Positions 52,492 through 60,498 of a DNA stretch of 64,000 nucleotides are shown piece by piece. Under the pieces are notes generated by a model, which was given only the letters and a program-made list of their open reading frames with translations, was not told where the DNA came from and ran no database searches. Numbering within the stretch: position 1 is the first letter of the stretch; every line of letters begins with the position of its first letter. Source of the stretch: Psychrobacter sp. P2G3 (GTDB lineage: Bacteria > Pseudomonadota > Gammaproteobacteria > Pseudomonadales > Moraxellaceae); contig NZ_CP012529.1 in NCBI RefSeq assembly GCF_001593285.1, positions 1,922,001 to 1,986,000 on the forward strand, in the 5' to 3' direction. Position numbers and translations under genes: made by a program.

Positions 52492-53472
52492 CTACTCTAA
52501 CGCCTCACCGCAATGGGGACAAAAGTTCTTTTTACGAACTTCTTGCTCGCGGCGTTCAAGCTCTTGTTCACGTAATACTTGTAATACAATATCTTGTGCT
52601 TGTTCTTTATCCAGTCCAAGCTCACGACGAATCTTATCAATCATCGTTTGATTCTGCACTAAGTCAAAATCACTATCCACCAACTGTTCACGAAAATCTT
52701 GCTCCAACTCATCACGACGTTGGGCAAGCTCGTTAGCAAGACCTGTCGCTAAAATACCAGCTGGCAGAGCCGCCAAACCCACACCCAAGATAGTAATAAC
52801 TGCACCTAATATCTTGCCTGCATTGGTTATTGGCGTCACATCACCATAACCGACAGTCGTTAGCGTTACCACGGCCCACCACATTGCTTTCGGTATCGAT
52901 TCAAATTCTTCTGGCTGCGCGTGGTTTTCTACTAAATAAATACCACTAGAGGCAGTCACAATCATGATAATTAAGATAAAAATAACGGCTTGGAATGAGC
53001 CTTTCTCTTTACTGATGACCACTAGCAAGATACGCATTGAGACAAAATAACGTGTAAGCTTTAAAATTCTAAACAGGCGTAGAATTCTGAGGAAACGCAG
53101 ATCGAAGCTGACAAAGAAGTTTAAGAACGCGGGTACAATCGCTACCAAATCAATCAAAGCTGATGGGCTTCTTACCCAGTCCCAGCGTTGACGCCATGTA
53201 GTGTTATCTGGCTTGGCTTCAGCAATACTCCAAAAACGTAGCAAATACTCAATAGAGAATACGACTATTGAGAAGTTTTCAAATAAAGTAAAATATTCTT
53301 GATAAGGGTAATACCATTGGTCAACAGATTCAGCAATTACGGCAGCTACGTTCGTCATAATTAAAAAAATCAGAAAGTAATCGACATAACGACTAAATAG
53401 GGTGTCGTGGTCATCATTTTGCAAAATATCATAGACAAAATGACGTAGGCGCCGTATAGACTGGAATTGCAT
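52492..53472 (-). CDS. Voltage-gated potassium channel-like ion transporter
   Basis: A 326-residue six-helix cation channel. The S4 region DLRFLRILRLFRILKLTRYF has the spaced arginines of a voltage sensor. The pore with selectivity filter is WWAVVTLTTVGYGDVTP. Two N-terminal helices (YFLIFLIMTNVAAVIAES and FSIVVFSIEYLLRF) complete S1-S3. The cytoplasmic tail is a charged coiled-coil of about 80 residues ending in CPHCGEALE, a half zinc-ribbon (one CxxC pair) not expected in a channel. It is convergent with the TerD gene, and the small zinc-ribbon gene lies upstream on the same strand. Confidence 0.9.
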   Translation of the reverse strand: MQFQSIRRLRHFVYDILQNDDHDTLFSRYVDYFLIFLIMTNVAAVIAESVDQWYYPYQEYFTLFENFSIVVFSIEYLLRFWSIAEAKPDNTTWRQRWDWVRSPSALIDLVAIVPAFLNFFVSFDLRFLRILRLFRILKLTRYFVSMRILLVVISKEKGSFQAVIFILIIMIVTASSGIYLVENHAQPEEFESIPKAMWWAVVTLTTVGYGDVTPITNAGKILGAVITILGVGLAALPAGILATGLANELAQRRDELEQDFREQLVDSDFDLVQNQTMIDKIRRELGLDKEQAQDIVLQVLREQELERREQEVRKKNFCPHCGEALE

Positions 53473-53728
53473 GCCGTCCCTATGCGGTGTAACACCGTGA
53501 TTAAATGAATGAAAAATGAATGGTAAAGTCTTCAGTCCATCAAGTTAATAAATAGATACAGCTATATAAGAATAGGGTCATTTATGTAATCAAACAATCA
53601 AACATCGAAGTATCAGTATAGAAGCATTATTTATCATTTCCCTGTTGGTCTCAATAATAAGAATAATCTATAGCGTATCTTTGATATATCTATCCTGAAC
53701 TTTATTAGGCTTTTTAAGATTGGATTGA

Positions 53729-53956
53729 CTATACAAAGTTTGCGTAAGATATATATATTAAGGCCAGTAGTAATAGAATTATGATAGCTAAGCTAGCATG
53801 TAAAAACTGCAACTCCATACGAGAGCTACTACTCGAGTTATCAGCAGGCACCAATGACAAGCCACATTGAGGACAGCTATTGTCAGCTTGGTTCAGTACG
53901 GTCATCGAGCGTGCATTAGTACAACGCATGGGAGAATTACTACAATAGCCAGTCAT
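53729..53956 (-). CDS. Small zinc-ribbon-like membrane protein of unknown function
   Basis: A 75-residue protein from the ATG at 53956; a longer frame from 54007 would add 17 residues. Four cysteines in pairs (YCSN...MRC and CPQCG) near the N terminus could bind zinc, followed by a Ser-rich linker and one C-terminal membrane helix (ASLAIIILLLLALIYISYA). It is probably tail-anchored with the ribbon in the cytoplasm. I do not recognise the family. The ribosome site is weak. It sits 256 bases upstream of the channel gene, which itself ends in a CxxC pair. It might be part of the same function, or only a neighbour. Confidence 0.6.
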   Translation of the reverse strand: MTGYCSNSPMRCTNARSMTVLNQADNSCPQCGLSLVPADNSSSSSRMELQFLHASLAIIILLLLALIYISYANFV

Positions 53957-54007
53957 AAATATATCGCCATTTCTCTGATTAACATTATCTTTATAAAAAT
54001 ATTTCAA

Positions 54008-54410
54008 TAAGTTTTGTCTATGATATCTCTATCTGTGTGAGTCAAAAATATAAAACAAACATTAAAACTAACCTTATAGCCTATAACACTCTTATATGGG
54101 TTACCACAGATAATTTATTTAAATATTAAGAGCATATCCTCAACGTTAAACCTTATAATTATAAGAGATATTTGAATATCATTGTATAAGCACAAAATGT
54201 TATTCGCTACTGAAGTCATATTTACTACCACATATCAGTTATATCGCCTATTAGACTTTAGTACACTACCCTCAGTAAAGGAAATGTATTATAATGCAAC
54301 TGATTAGTTACTTTTTATTTCATGAATGTAACTTGTTTTATAAGTAGTTGATGTCATCCCTCATTGAATACTTATTTTTTTTATTACTTATTATGTTAAG
54401 GATCTACAAG
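54008..54410. other. AT-rich region upstream of ompW, no gene seen
   Basis: 403 bases without a supported gene. A palindromic GATATTTGAATATC (54167-54180) is the only notable symmetry and may be an operator for ompW or the small gene. An in-frame open extension of ompW to 54348 has no ribosome site. Confidence 0.45.
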
Positions 54411-55046
54411 ATGAAGCTACAATCCCTAGTTTTAGCTACTGCTGCTGCACTTACTATGACTACTGCTTTTGCTGTACCTGCTGGTACTTGGTCTATCGCT
54501 GCTGGCGCCCATATGGTTGATCCTAAGAGCGACAATGGTACTCTTGCTGATGGCGCATTCTCTGTAGATGTTGATGATGACATCCGTCCTACAGTTAGCG
54601 GCGAATATTTCATTGCTAACAACGTTGGTATTGAATTACTAGCTGCCATTCCATTTGAACATGACATCACACTGACTACTGCTGATAATGTTGAAATTGA
54701 AGGTAAAACACAACATTTACCACCTACTTTGTCTATCCAGTATCACTTTGATGGCTATAATCTGCCTATGAATGTGAAGCCTTTTGTTGGCGTTGGTGTG
54801 AACTACACAACTTTCTTTAAAGAAAAATTATATCTCCCTGAAGGCCCAGCTAAATTAAAGCTTGATGATAGCGTTGGCGTTGCAGGTCACATTGGCTTAG
54901 ATATTCCTTTTGCTCCAACTGAGTCTTTCCGTATTGATGCACGTTACATGGATATCAAAACAGATGTAAGCTTGAATGGTAATGATCTTGGTGAAGTTGA
55001 TATTAGCCCTTGGGTCTATGGCGTAGCTTTTGTTAAAAGCTTCTAA
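54411..55046 (+). CDS. ompW: Outer membrane protein OmpW
   Basis: A 211-residue eight-stranded barrel protein of the OmpW family. A signal peptide (MKLQSLVLATAAALTMTTAFA, cleavage after residue 21) leads into AGTWSIAAGAHMVDPKSDNG. Characteristic features are SGEYFIANNVGIELLAAIPFEHDI, YHFDGYNLPMNVKPFVGVGVNYT, and a terminal phenylalanine (KSF) for BAM recognition. OmpW forms a small hydrophobic pore for apolar or small ions. The ATG at 54411 is supported by AAGGATC upstream and by the signal peptide. A terminator follows. Confidence 0.93.
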   Translation: MKLQSLVLATAAALTMTTAFAVPAGTWSIAAGAHMVDPKSDNGTLADGAFSVDVDDDIRPTVSGEYFIANNVGIELLAAIPFEHDITLTTADNVEIEGKTQHLPPTLSIQYHFDGYNLPMNVKPFVGVGVNYTTFFKEKLYLPEGPAKLKLDDSVGVAGHIGLDIPFAPTESFRIDARYMDIKTDVSLNGNDLGEVDISPWVYGVAFVKSF

Positions 55047-55085
55047 TTAGAAGTCTGTTTTATTTAGCATTACTTATAGTAAGAA

Positions 55086-55112
55086 AAAAAGCCGGTATCT
55101 GCCGGCTTTTTT
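55086..55112. terminator. Terminator of ompW (bidirectional form)
   Basis: AAAAAGCCGG and CCGGCTTTTT pair around a short loop, with A and T runs on both sides. Confidence 0.9.
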
Positions 55113-55227
55113 GTGCCTGTTGATCAATAAAACTAAAAACATCCAATGTTCAAACGTATTGAACATTCGCAAACAATGCCTACTTGAAAATGCTTAACAC
55201 ATTCTAAAAAATCTAAATTTACACCAT

Positions 55228-55258
55228 AAAAAAAGACCATCCAAGGACAGTCTTTTTG
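55228..55258 (-). terminator. Terminator of aceF
   Basis: On the minus strand AAAGAC-GTCC and GGAT-GTCTTT form a stem with an interior mismatch and end in seven T. It lies about 30 bases past the stop. Confidence 0.78.
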
Positions 55259-55288
55259 TTCGATCATTATATGAACCGTTTACACAAT

Positions 55289-57043
55289 TTATAGCAAGAT
55301 ACGACGTGGATCAGCAAGTAAGCTTGCGACATAACGCGTAAATACGGCGGCATCAGCACCATTAATGACACGATGGTCATAAGACAATGATAGTGGCAAC
55401 ATTAGACGCGGCTCAAAAGTCTGCTTGTCGGCATTCCAGCGTGGCTGCATTGTTGCTTCAGAAGCGCCTAATATACCTACTTGCGGCCAATTCACTAATG
55501 GTGTAAATGAAGTCCCACCTAAAACGCCTTGGCTTGAAATCGTGAAACTAGCACCTTGCAAATCTTTGGTACTGAGTTTTTTATCACGAGCTTTCACTGC
55601 CAGCTCGCCAATCTCAATCGCAATCTGCTTAATACCTTTATCTTGAGCATTCTTAATTACTGGCACAATTAAGCCGTCATCAGTCGCCACGGCAATACCC
55701 ATATTGACACTTTTACGCAAGATAATCTGCGTATTATCATCATTTAGATGGCTATTAAAGCGTGGATGCTGCGTAAGCGCATAAGCGGTCGCTTTGACAA
55801 TAAATGCCAAGATGGTCAGACCAATACCTTGCGCTTTCATACCACCTTTTAACTCACCCCGTAGCTTTTCAGTCTCCGTGATATCTGACAAATCAAACTG
55901 CGTTACTTGCGGTAGCAAAGTATTGTAGTTGAGCTGTGGTATTGAGACCTTTTGTAGACGGCTAAGGTCTTGAGTTTCTGTTTCGCCCCAGATATCTGTA
56001 TTGCTCATGTCAGGCAGTTTTGGCAGACTTGAGCTTGCTACGTTGCTACTAGCAGCAGGTGCAGATTTTTGCGTAGTTAAACTGTTTTTGACGTGCGCAA
56101 ATAAGTCTTCTTTTAAGATACGGTCATTTATCGCTGTGCCATTTACCTGAGTAATATCTACGCCTAGCTGACGAGCAAGCTTACGTACAGCAGGACCCGC
56201 ATAAACCTCGGTTAATTTTTCATTAACTTGAGCTTCTGTTAGCTTGCTACCACTAGAGTCACTCGCTGCAGGCGCAGACTTAGTGGCAACTTGCTTGGGC
56301 TCACCAGTAGTTTTGCTTTCAGGCTTAGTGCTAACGTCTTGATCGTTAGAGCCAGCTTTCGTTTGTGACTCAGTATCTTTTGACTCATCTGCACTATTAT
56401 CAGCAGTATCTGAACCACTACTAACAATAACGATGAAATCTTGACCATTAGCAACCATATCACCAGCTTCAACAAGTATTTTTTCAATCTTGCCTGCTTC
56501 TGGAGCTGGCACTTCAACTGAGGCTTTATCAGACTCAATTAATAAGATTGACTGATCAGCACTGACTATGTCACCTACGCTAACCATGATCTCAGCCACT
56601 TGCGCTTCATCAACCCCTAAATCTGGCAATGCATGCGTGGTAGCTTTTCCTGCTTTTTCGGCAGGTTTAGACGTATTTGACTGAGCTGATTCAGTATCGT
56701 CTTGTTTTTCTTCTTGCTTAGTATCTTGAGGCTCGTTTTGTTTTTCGGTTTCAGGTGCTTCTTTACTCTCTTCATTCGCACTTTTACTGTCGTCTTGGTT
56801 ATCATCTTGACTGTCAGTATCAGCATCAAGCTCGATAAGCACCATACCTTCACTAACTTGATCGCCGATAGCAACACTAATTTTAGTGATCTTACCAGCA
56901 GCTGAGCTCGGCACTTCGACCGAGGCTTTATCAGATTCTAGCAAGATAATATTGTCGTCTTTGGCAATAACATCGCCGACTTCTACCATAATCTCACTGA
57001 CTTCGGCGCTATCAACACCCAAATCGGGGGCTTTAATTTCCAT
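55289..57043 (-). CDS. aceF: Pyruvate dehydrogenase E2, dihydrolipoyllysine acetyltransferase
   Basis: A 584-residue E2 core. Two lipoyl domains (about 1-75 and 135-210) each carry the lipoylated lysine in ESDKASVEVP. A very acidic Gln/Glu/Lys/Asp-rich linker separates them. A peripheral-subunit-binding domain (PAVRKLARQLGVDITQV) is near residues 280-320, and the catalytic domain ends with SYDHRVINGADAAVF. LipB encoded at 16988 should supply the lipoyl group. AAGGAGAGC precedes the start. It is 41 bases downstream of aceE. No lpd (E3) gene lies behind it, so E3 is encoded elsewhere. Confidence 0.96.
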   Translation of the reverse strand: MEIKAPDLGVDSAEVSEIMVEVGDVIAKDDNIILLESDKASVEVPSSAAGKITKISVAIGDQVSEGMVLIELDADTDSQDDNQDDSKSANEESKEAPETEKQNEPQDTKQEEKQDDTESAQSNTSKPAEKAGKATTHALPDLGVDEAQVAEIMVSVGDIVSADQSILLIESDKASVEVPAPEAGKIEKILVEAGDMVANGQDFIVIVSSGSDTADNSADESKDTESQTKAGSNDQDVSTKPESKTTGEPKQVATKSAPAASDSSGSKLTEAQVNEKLTEVYAGPAVRKLARQLGVDITQVNGTAINDRILKEDLFAHVKNSLTTQKSAPAASSNVASSSLPKLPDMSNTDIWGETETQDLSRLQKVSIPQLNYNTLLPQVTQFDLSDITETEKLRGELKGGMKAQGIGLTILAFIVKATAYALTQHPRFNSHLNDDNTQIILRKSVNMGIAVATDDGLIVPVIKNAQDKGIKQIAIEIGELAVKARDKKLSTKDLQGASFTISSQGVLGGTSFTPLVNWPQVGILGASEATMQPRWNADKQTFEPRLMLPLSLSYDHRVINGADAAVFTRYVASLLADPRRILL

Positions 57044-57084
57044 CCTTGCTCTCCTTATCTTGTATTTGTCTTATTTTGTGAATC

Positions 57085-59904
57085 TCATTCTTTGATGTCA
57101 TCATCATTGAGCAAATTGGCATCGGCTTTATCTTCAGCGCGGCCTTCAGTGCTGACTTCATCATCATCTTCATCGACAAACTCAGGTACAGGATTCGGGT
57201 TAACGTTATCAGGTGCTGGTGCTGGCGCATCTGGGAAATGATCATAATGAGGTTGTTGCTGCCATGCAGGTGGCTGGTCCACTTCGATGCCAAAGCTTGA
57301 AATAGCATCTTTTACAAGGCGCATCTCAACTTCACCTTCATCAGCTAAGCGTTTGAGCGTTGCTACCACAATGTGAGCGGCGTCCACGTGGAAGAAGCTA
57401 CGTAAGTTTTCACGGGTATCAGAACGACCATAACCATCTGTACCTAGGGTAGTATAAGGACGATTATCTGGTAACCAACCACGGATTTGCTCTGAGTAGT
57501 TACGCATATAGTCAGTTGCGGCGACTACAATACCTTCATGAGGGGCAAGCTGCTCGGTCACCCATGATACTTTCTCTTCTTCCATAGGATGCAGACGGTT
57601 GTAATCATCACAAGCCATACCATCACGTGTCAGCTCATTAAAGCTAGTCACGCTCCATACGTTAGACGAAATATTGAACTCGTCTTTTAATATCTGCGAC
57701 GCTTTTTGTACTTCACGTAAGATAACACCAGAACCCAACAGCTGAACTTGTGTTGATCCATTATCTTCAAGCAAGTACATGCCTCGTTTAATACCTTCCT
57801 CGCAACCTTCTGGCATCGCAGGTTGTTCATAGTTTTCGTTCATTAAAGTTAAATAATAATAAACGCGCTCGCCTTCGCCATACATGCGGCGTAGGCCATC
57901 ATGCATAACTACTGCTAGCTCATAACCAAAGCAAGGATCATAAGTTACACAGTTCGGTACAACGTTAAATAAGATTTGCGAATGACCATCTTGATGCTGT
58001 AAGCCTTCGCCATTTAAGGTTGTACGACCCGCTGTCGCTCCTAATAAGAAGCCTTGTGCCTGACAGTCACCCGCCGCCCATGCTAGATCACCGATGCGCT
58101 GGAAACCGAACATTGAATAGTAAATATACATCGGAATCATCGGTAACGCATTCACAGAATAGCTTGTTGCTAACGCAATCCAAGTACTCATCGCGCCTGC
58201 TTCGTTGATGCCTTCTTCTAACATGTGGCCGTCGATTGCTTCTTTATAACCCATCAAGGCTTCGCTATCTTCTGGTGTATATTTTTGCCCAACAGCAGAA
58301 TAGATACCTAGTTGACGGAACATACCTTCTAAACCAAAAGTACGTGCTTCATCAGGTACGATAGGAACGACGCGATCTTGGATATCTTTATTTTTGAGCA
58401 TTGCTGATAGCAAACGCACAAACACCATAGTGGTAGATTGCTCTTTACCGTTGCTGCCTTTCAGTACACGATCAAACATAGACAGTTCAGGAATGTTCAG
58501 TGGAATGTGACCACTACGACGATTCGGCAAGTGACCACCTAAGGCTTCACGGCGTCCTTTTAGGTACTTCATCTCCGCAGAACCTTCCTCAGGACGATAA
58601 AACGGTAGGGTCTCTAACTGCTCATCAGTAAATGGCAAATCAAAGCGATCACGGAAATACATTAGGGCTTCTTGATCTAGTTTTTTGACTTGGTGCGACT
58701 TATTAACGGCTTGGGTCTGAGCAGATAAGCCATAGCCTTTAACTGTTTTGACAAGAATAACTGTAGGTTGACCTTTCGTCTTCATCGCTTCACTAAAAGC
58801 GGCATAGACTTTCATCGGATCATGACCACCACGATTTAAACGTGAAATATCTTCATCAGACAAGGCGTCTGCCATCTCTTCTAATTCTGGATATTTACCG
58901 AAGAACTCCTTGCGGGTAAATTCAGGGGTACGAGCTTCATATAGCTGATACTCACCATCAACTACTTCTTCCATACGATATTTAAGAACACCAGTATCAT
59001 CATTAGCCAGTAAACTATCCCACTTACCGCCCCAAACGACCTTAATCACACGCCAGCCAGCACCGCGGAACACAGACTCTAACTCTTGAATAATCTTACC
59101 ATTACCACGTACTGGTCCATCAAGACGCTGTAGATTACAGTTGACGACCCAGATTAAATTATCAAGCTTCTCACGACCAGCAAGTGATATTGCACCTAAG
59201 CTTTCTGGCTCATCCGTCTCACCGTCACCTAAGAACGTCCAAATCTTGCGACCTTCCTTCTCAAGCAATCCACGGTTTTCCATATAGCGATGCACATGCG
59301 CATGATAAATTGACATGATTGGACCCAAACCCATTGAAACAGTTGGGAACTGCCAGTAATCAGGCATCAGATACGGATGCGGATAGCTTGATAAACCTTT
59401 GCCACCTACTTCACGGCGGAAGTTGTCTAACTGCTCCTCATCTAAGCGACCCTCTAGATAAGAGCGCGCATAAATACCAGGTGCTGAATGACCTTGATAA
59501 TAAATCATATCACCGCCGAAATGATCGCTCGCCGCACGGAAGAAATGGTTAAAACCCGTTTCATACAATGTGGCACTCGATGCAAATGTGGCTAAGTGAC
59601 CGCCTAAGTCATCGTCATTTTTGTTTGCGCGCATCACCATTGCCAAAGCGTTATAGCGAATTAAAGCGCGAATCTTACGCTCGATAGCCAAATCACCAGG
59701 GTACATCGGCTCATCTTCTACTGCGATAGTATTGATATAGGCAGTGTCTAAACGATTGAAAGGTAGGTCTTCCTGTACGGCCATGTTATATAACGCTTTT
59801 AATAAGAACTGTGCACGATCCTTATCAGCATGTTTGATGACGGACTCAAAAGCTTCCAACCATTCTTGCGTTTCGGTGCTATCAGCATCCTTATAGTAAT
59901 TCAT
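57085..59904 (-). CDS. aceE: Pyruvate dehydrogenase E1 component (homodimeric)
   Basis: A 939-residue thiamin-diphosphate enzyme that decarboxylates pyruvate and acetylates E2. The TPP motif GDGETDEPESLGAI runs on to NCNLQRLDGPVRGN, and HQDGHSQ and YGRSDTRENLRSFF are further family motifs. The ATG at 59904 (AAGGACG upstream) is preferred to 59931; the sequence then begins MNYYKDADSTETQEWLEA like other E1 proteins. Relative to E. coli AceE (887) it carries an Ala/Pro and Asp/Glu-rich C-terminal extension of about 55-60 residues (PDAPAPAPDN and beyond). It is the first gene of aceE-aceF; no pdhR is adjacent. Confidence 0.96.
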   Translation of the reverse strand: MNYYKDADSTETQEWLEAFESVIKHADKDRAQFLLKALYNMAVQEDLPFNRLDTAYINTIAVEDEPMYPGDLAIERKIRALIRYNALAMVMRANKNDDDLGGHLATFASSATLYETGFNHFFRAASDHFGGDMIYYQGHSAPGIYARSYLEGRLDEEQLDNFRREVGGKGLSSYPHPYLMPDYWQFPTVSMGLGPIMSIYHAHVHRYMENRGLLEKEGRKIWTFLGDGETDEPESLGAISLAGREKLDNLIWVVNCNLQRLDGPVRGNGKIIQELESVFRGAGWRVIKVVWGGKWDSLLANDDTGVLKYRMEEVVDGEYQLYEARTPEFTRKEFFGKYPELEEMADALSDEDISRLNRGGHDPMKVYAAFSEAMKTKGQPTVILVKTVKGYGLSAQTQAVNKSHQVKKLDQEALMYFRDRFDLPFTDEQLETLPFYRPEEGSAEMKYLKGRREALGGHLPNRRSGHIPLNIPELSMFDRVLKGSNGKEQSTTMVFVRLLSAMLKNKDIQDRVVPIVPDEARTFGLEGMFRQLGIYSAVGQKYTPEDSEALMGYKEAIDGHMLEEGINEAGAMSTWIALATSYSVNALPMIPMYIYYSMFGFQRIGDLAWAAGDCQAQGFLLGATAGRTTLNGEGLQHQDGHSQILFNVVPNCVTYDPCFGYELAVVMHDGLRRMYGEGERVYYYLTLMNENYEQPAMPEGCEEGIKRGMYLLEDNGSTQVQLLGSGVILREVQKASQILKDEFNISSNVWSVTSFNELTRDGMACDDYNRLHPMEEEKVSWVTEQLAPHEGIVVAATDYMRNYSEQIRGWLPDNRPYTTLGTDGYGRSDTRENLRSFFHVDAAHIVVATLKRLADEGEVEMRLVKDAISSFGIEVDQPPAWQQQPHYDHFPDAPAPAPDNVNPNPVPEFVDEDDDEVSTEGRAEDKADANLLNDDDIKE

Positions 59905-60498
59905 CTTTGTTCGTCCTTTTATATCAGTCATTCCTACCTAAAGGTAGGGTGTTATTTAATAGTGTGTAATGAGATAACGGGCTACTTTACGACGTCCTTG
60001 CTACGCTTAAGCATTCCATTGTCTTACGCGGTAATAGAGATAATATTATGCCAGTTGAGTGACTAATAAGCACAATTATGACATTGGCTACATAGTGACT
60101 TTAATTTGTCAAAGCCATTTGCTGACCATACTAGTGACATCTGTATATATGATCATAAAATAATTACAGTCGTTCATTATAGGCTCTTATGACTCAAATG
60201 TTTATGGCTGTAGAGAAATGACAACATAACAAGTATTTCGTAGATAAATAGCGATTAGTTTTTTTAAAAATGACAGTGAGAAACATACTTAGCTTCCTAT
60301 CTACGTATCCTGATTTCCTCAGCCATCAATTGCATTCACCCTATAACTAAAGAGACCCCATCACGTTAAATCAACCGTTGGTAACCATATAGATGGACGC
60401 TATATTACATATCTTCTAACATCATATATTAAACAATTTGCACAAATGTAATCAACAAATATACAAATTAGGCCAATATTCGGTTTAGGAATAGTCAT
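59905..60498. other. Divergent intergenic region upstream of aceE, no gene seen
   Basis: 594 bases, AT-rich, with no open frame I would defend. It holds the aceE promoter (left) and the promoter of the exported-protein cluster (right). A 16-bp hairpin near 59933 is listed separately. Confidence 0.5.
59933..59948. promoter_or_regulatory. Inverted repeat in the aceE leader
   Basis: CCTACC and GGTAGG are perfect inverses around TAAA, about 30 bases before the aceE start. It could be a repressor operator or a leader hairpin; it does not look like the PdhR consensus (AATTGGT-ACCAATT). Confidence 0.35.

Noticed and set aside
54167..54180. GATATTTGAATATC palindrome as a Fur-like box upstream of ompW
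   Set aside because: It lacks the repeated GATAAT hexamer structure of Fur sites; kept only as an unnamed symmetry in the region entry.
59319..60066. Small plus-strand frames inside and beyond aceE
   Set aside because: They are antisense to aceE or lie in its AT-rich upstream region, with no ribosome site or recognisable product.
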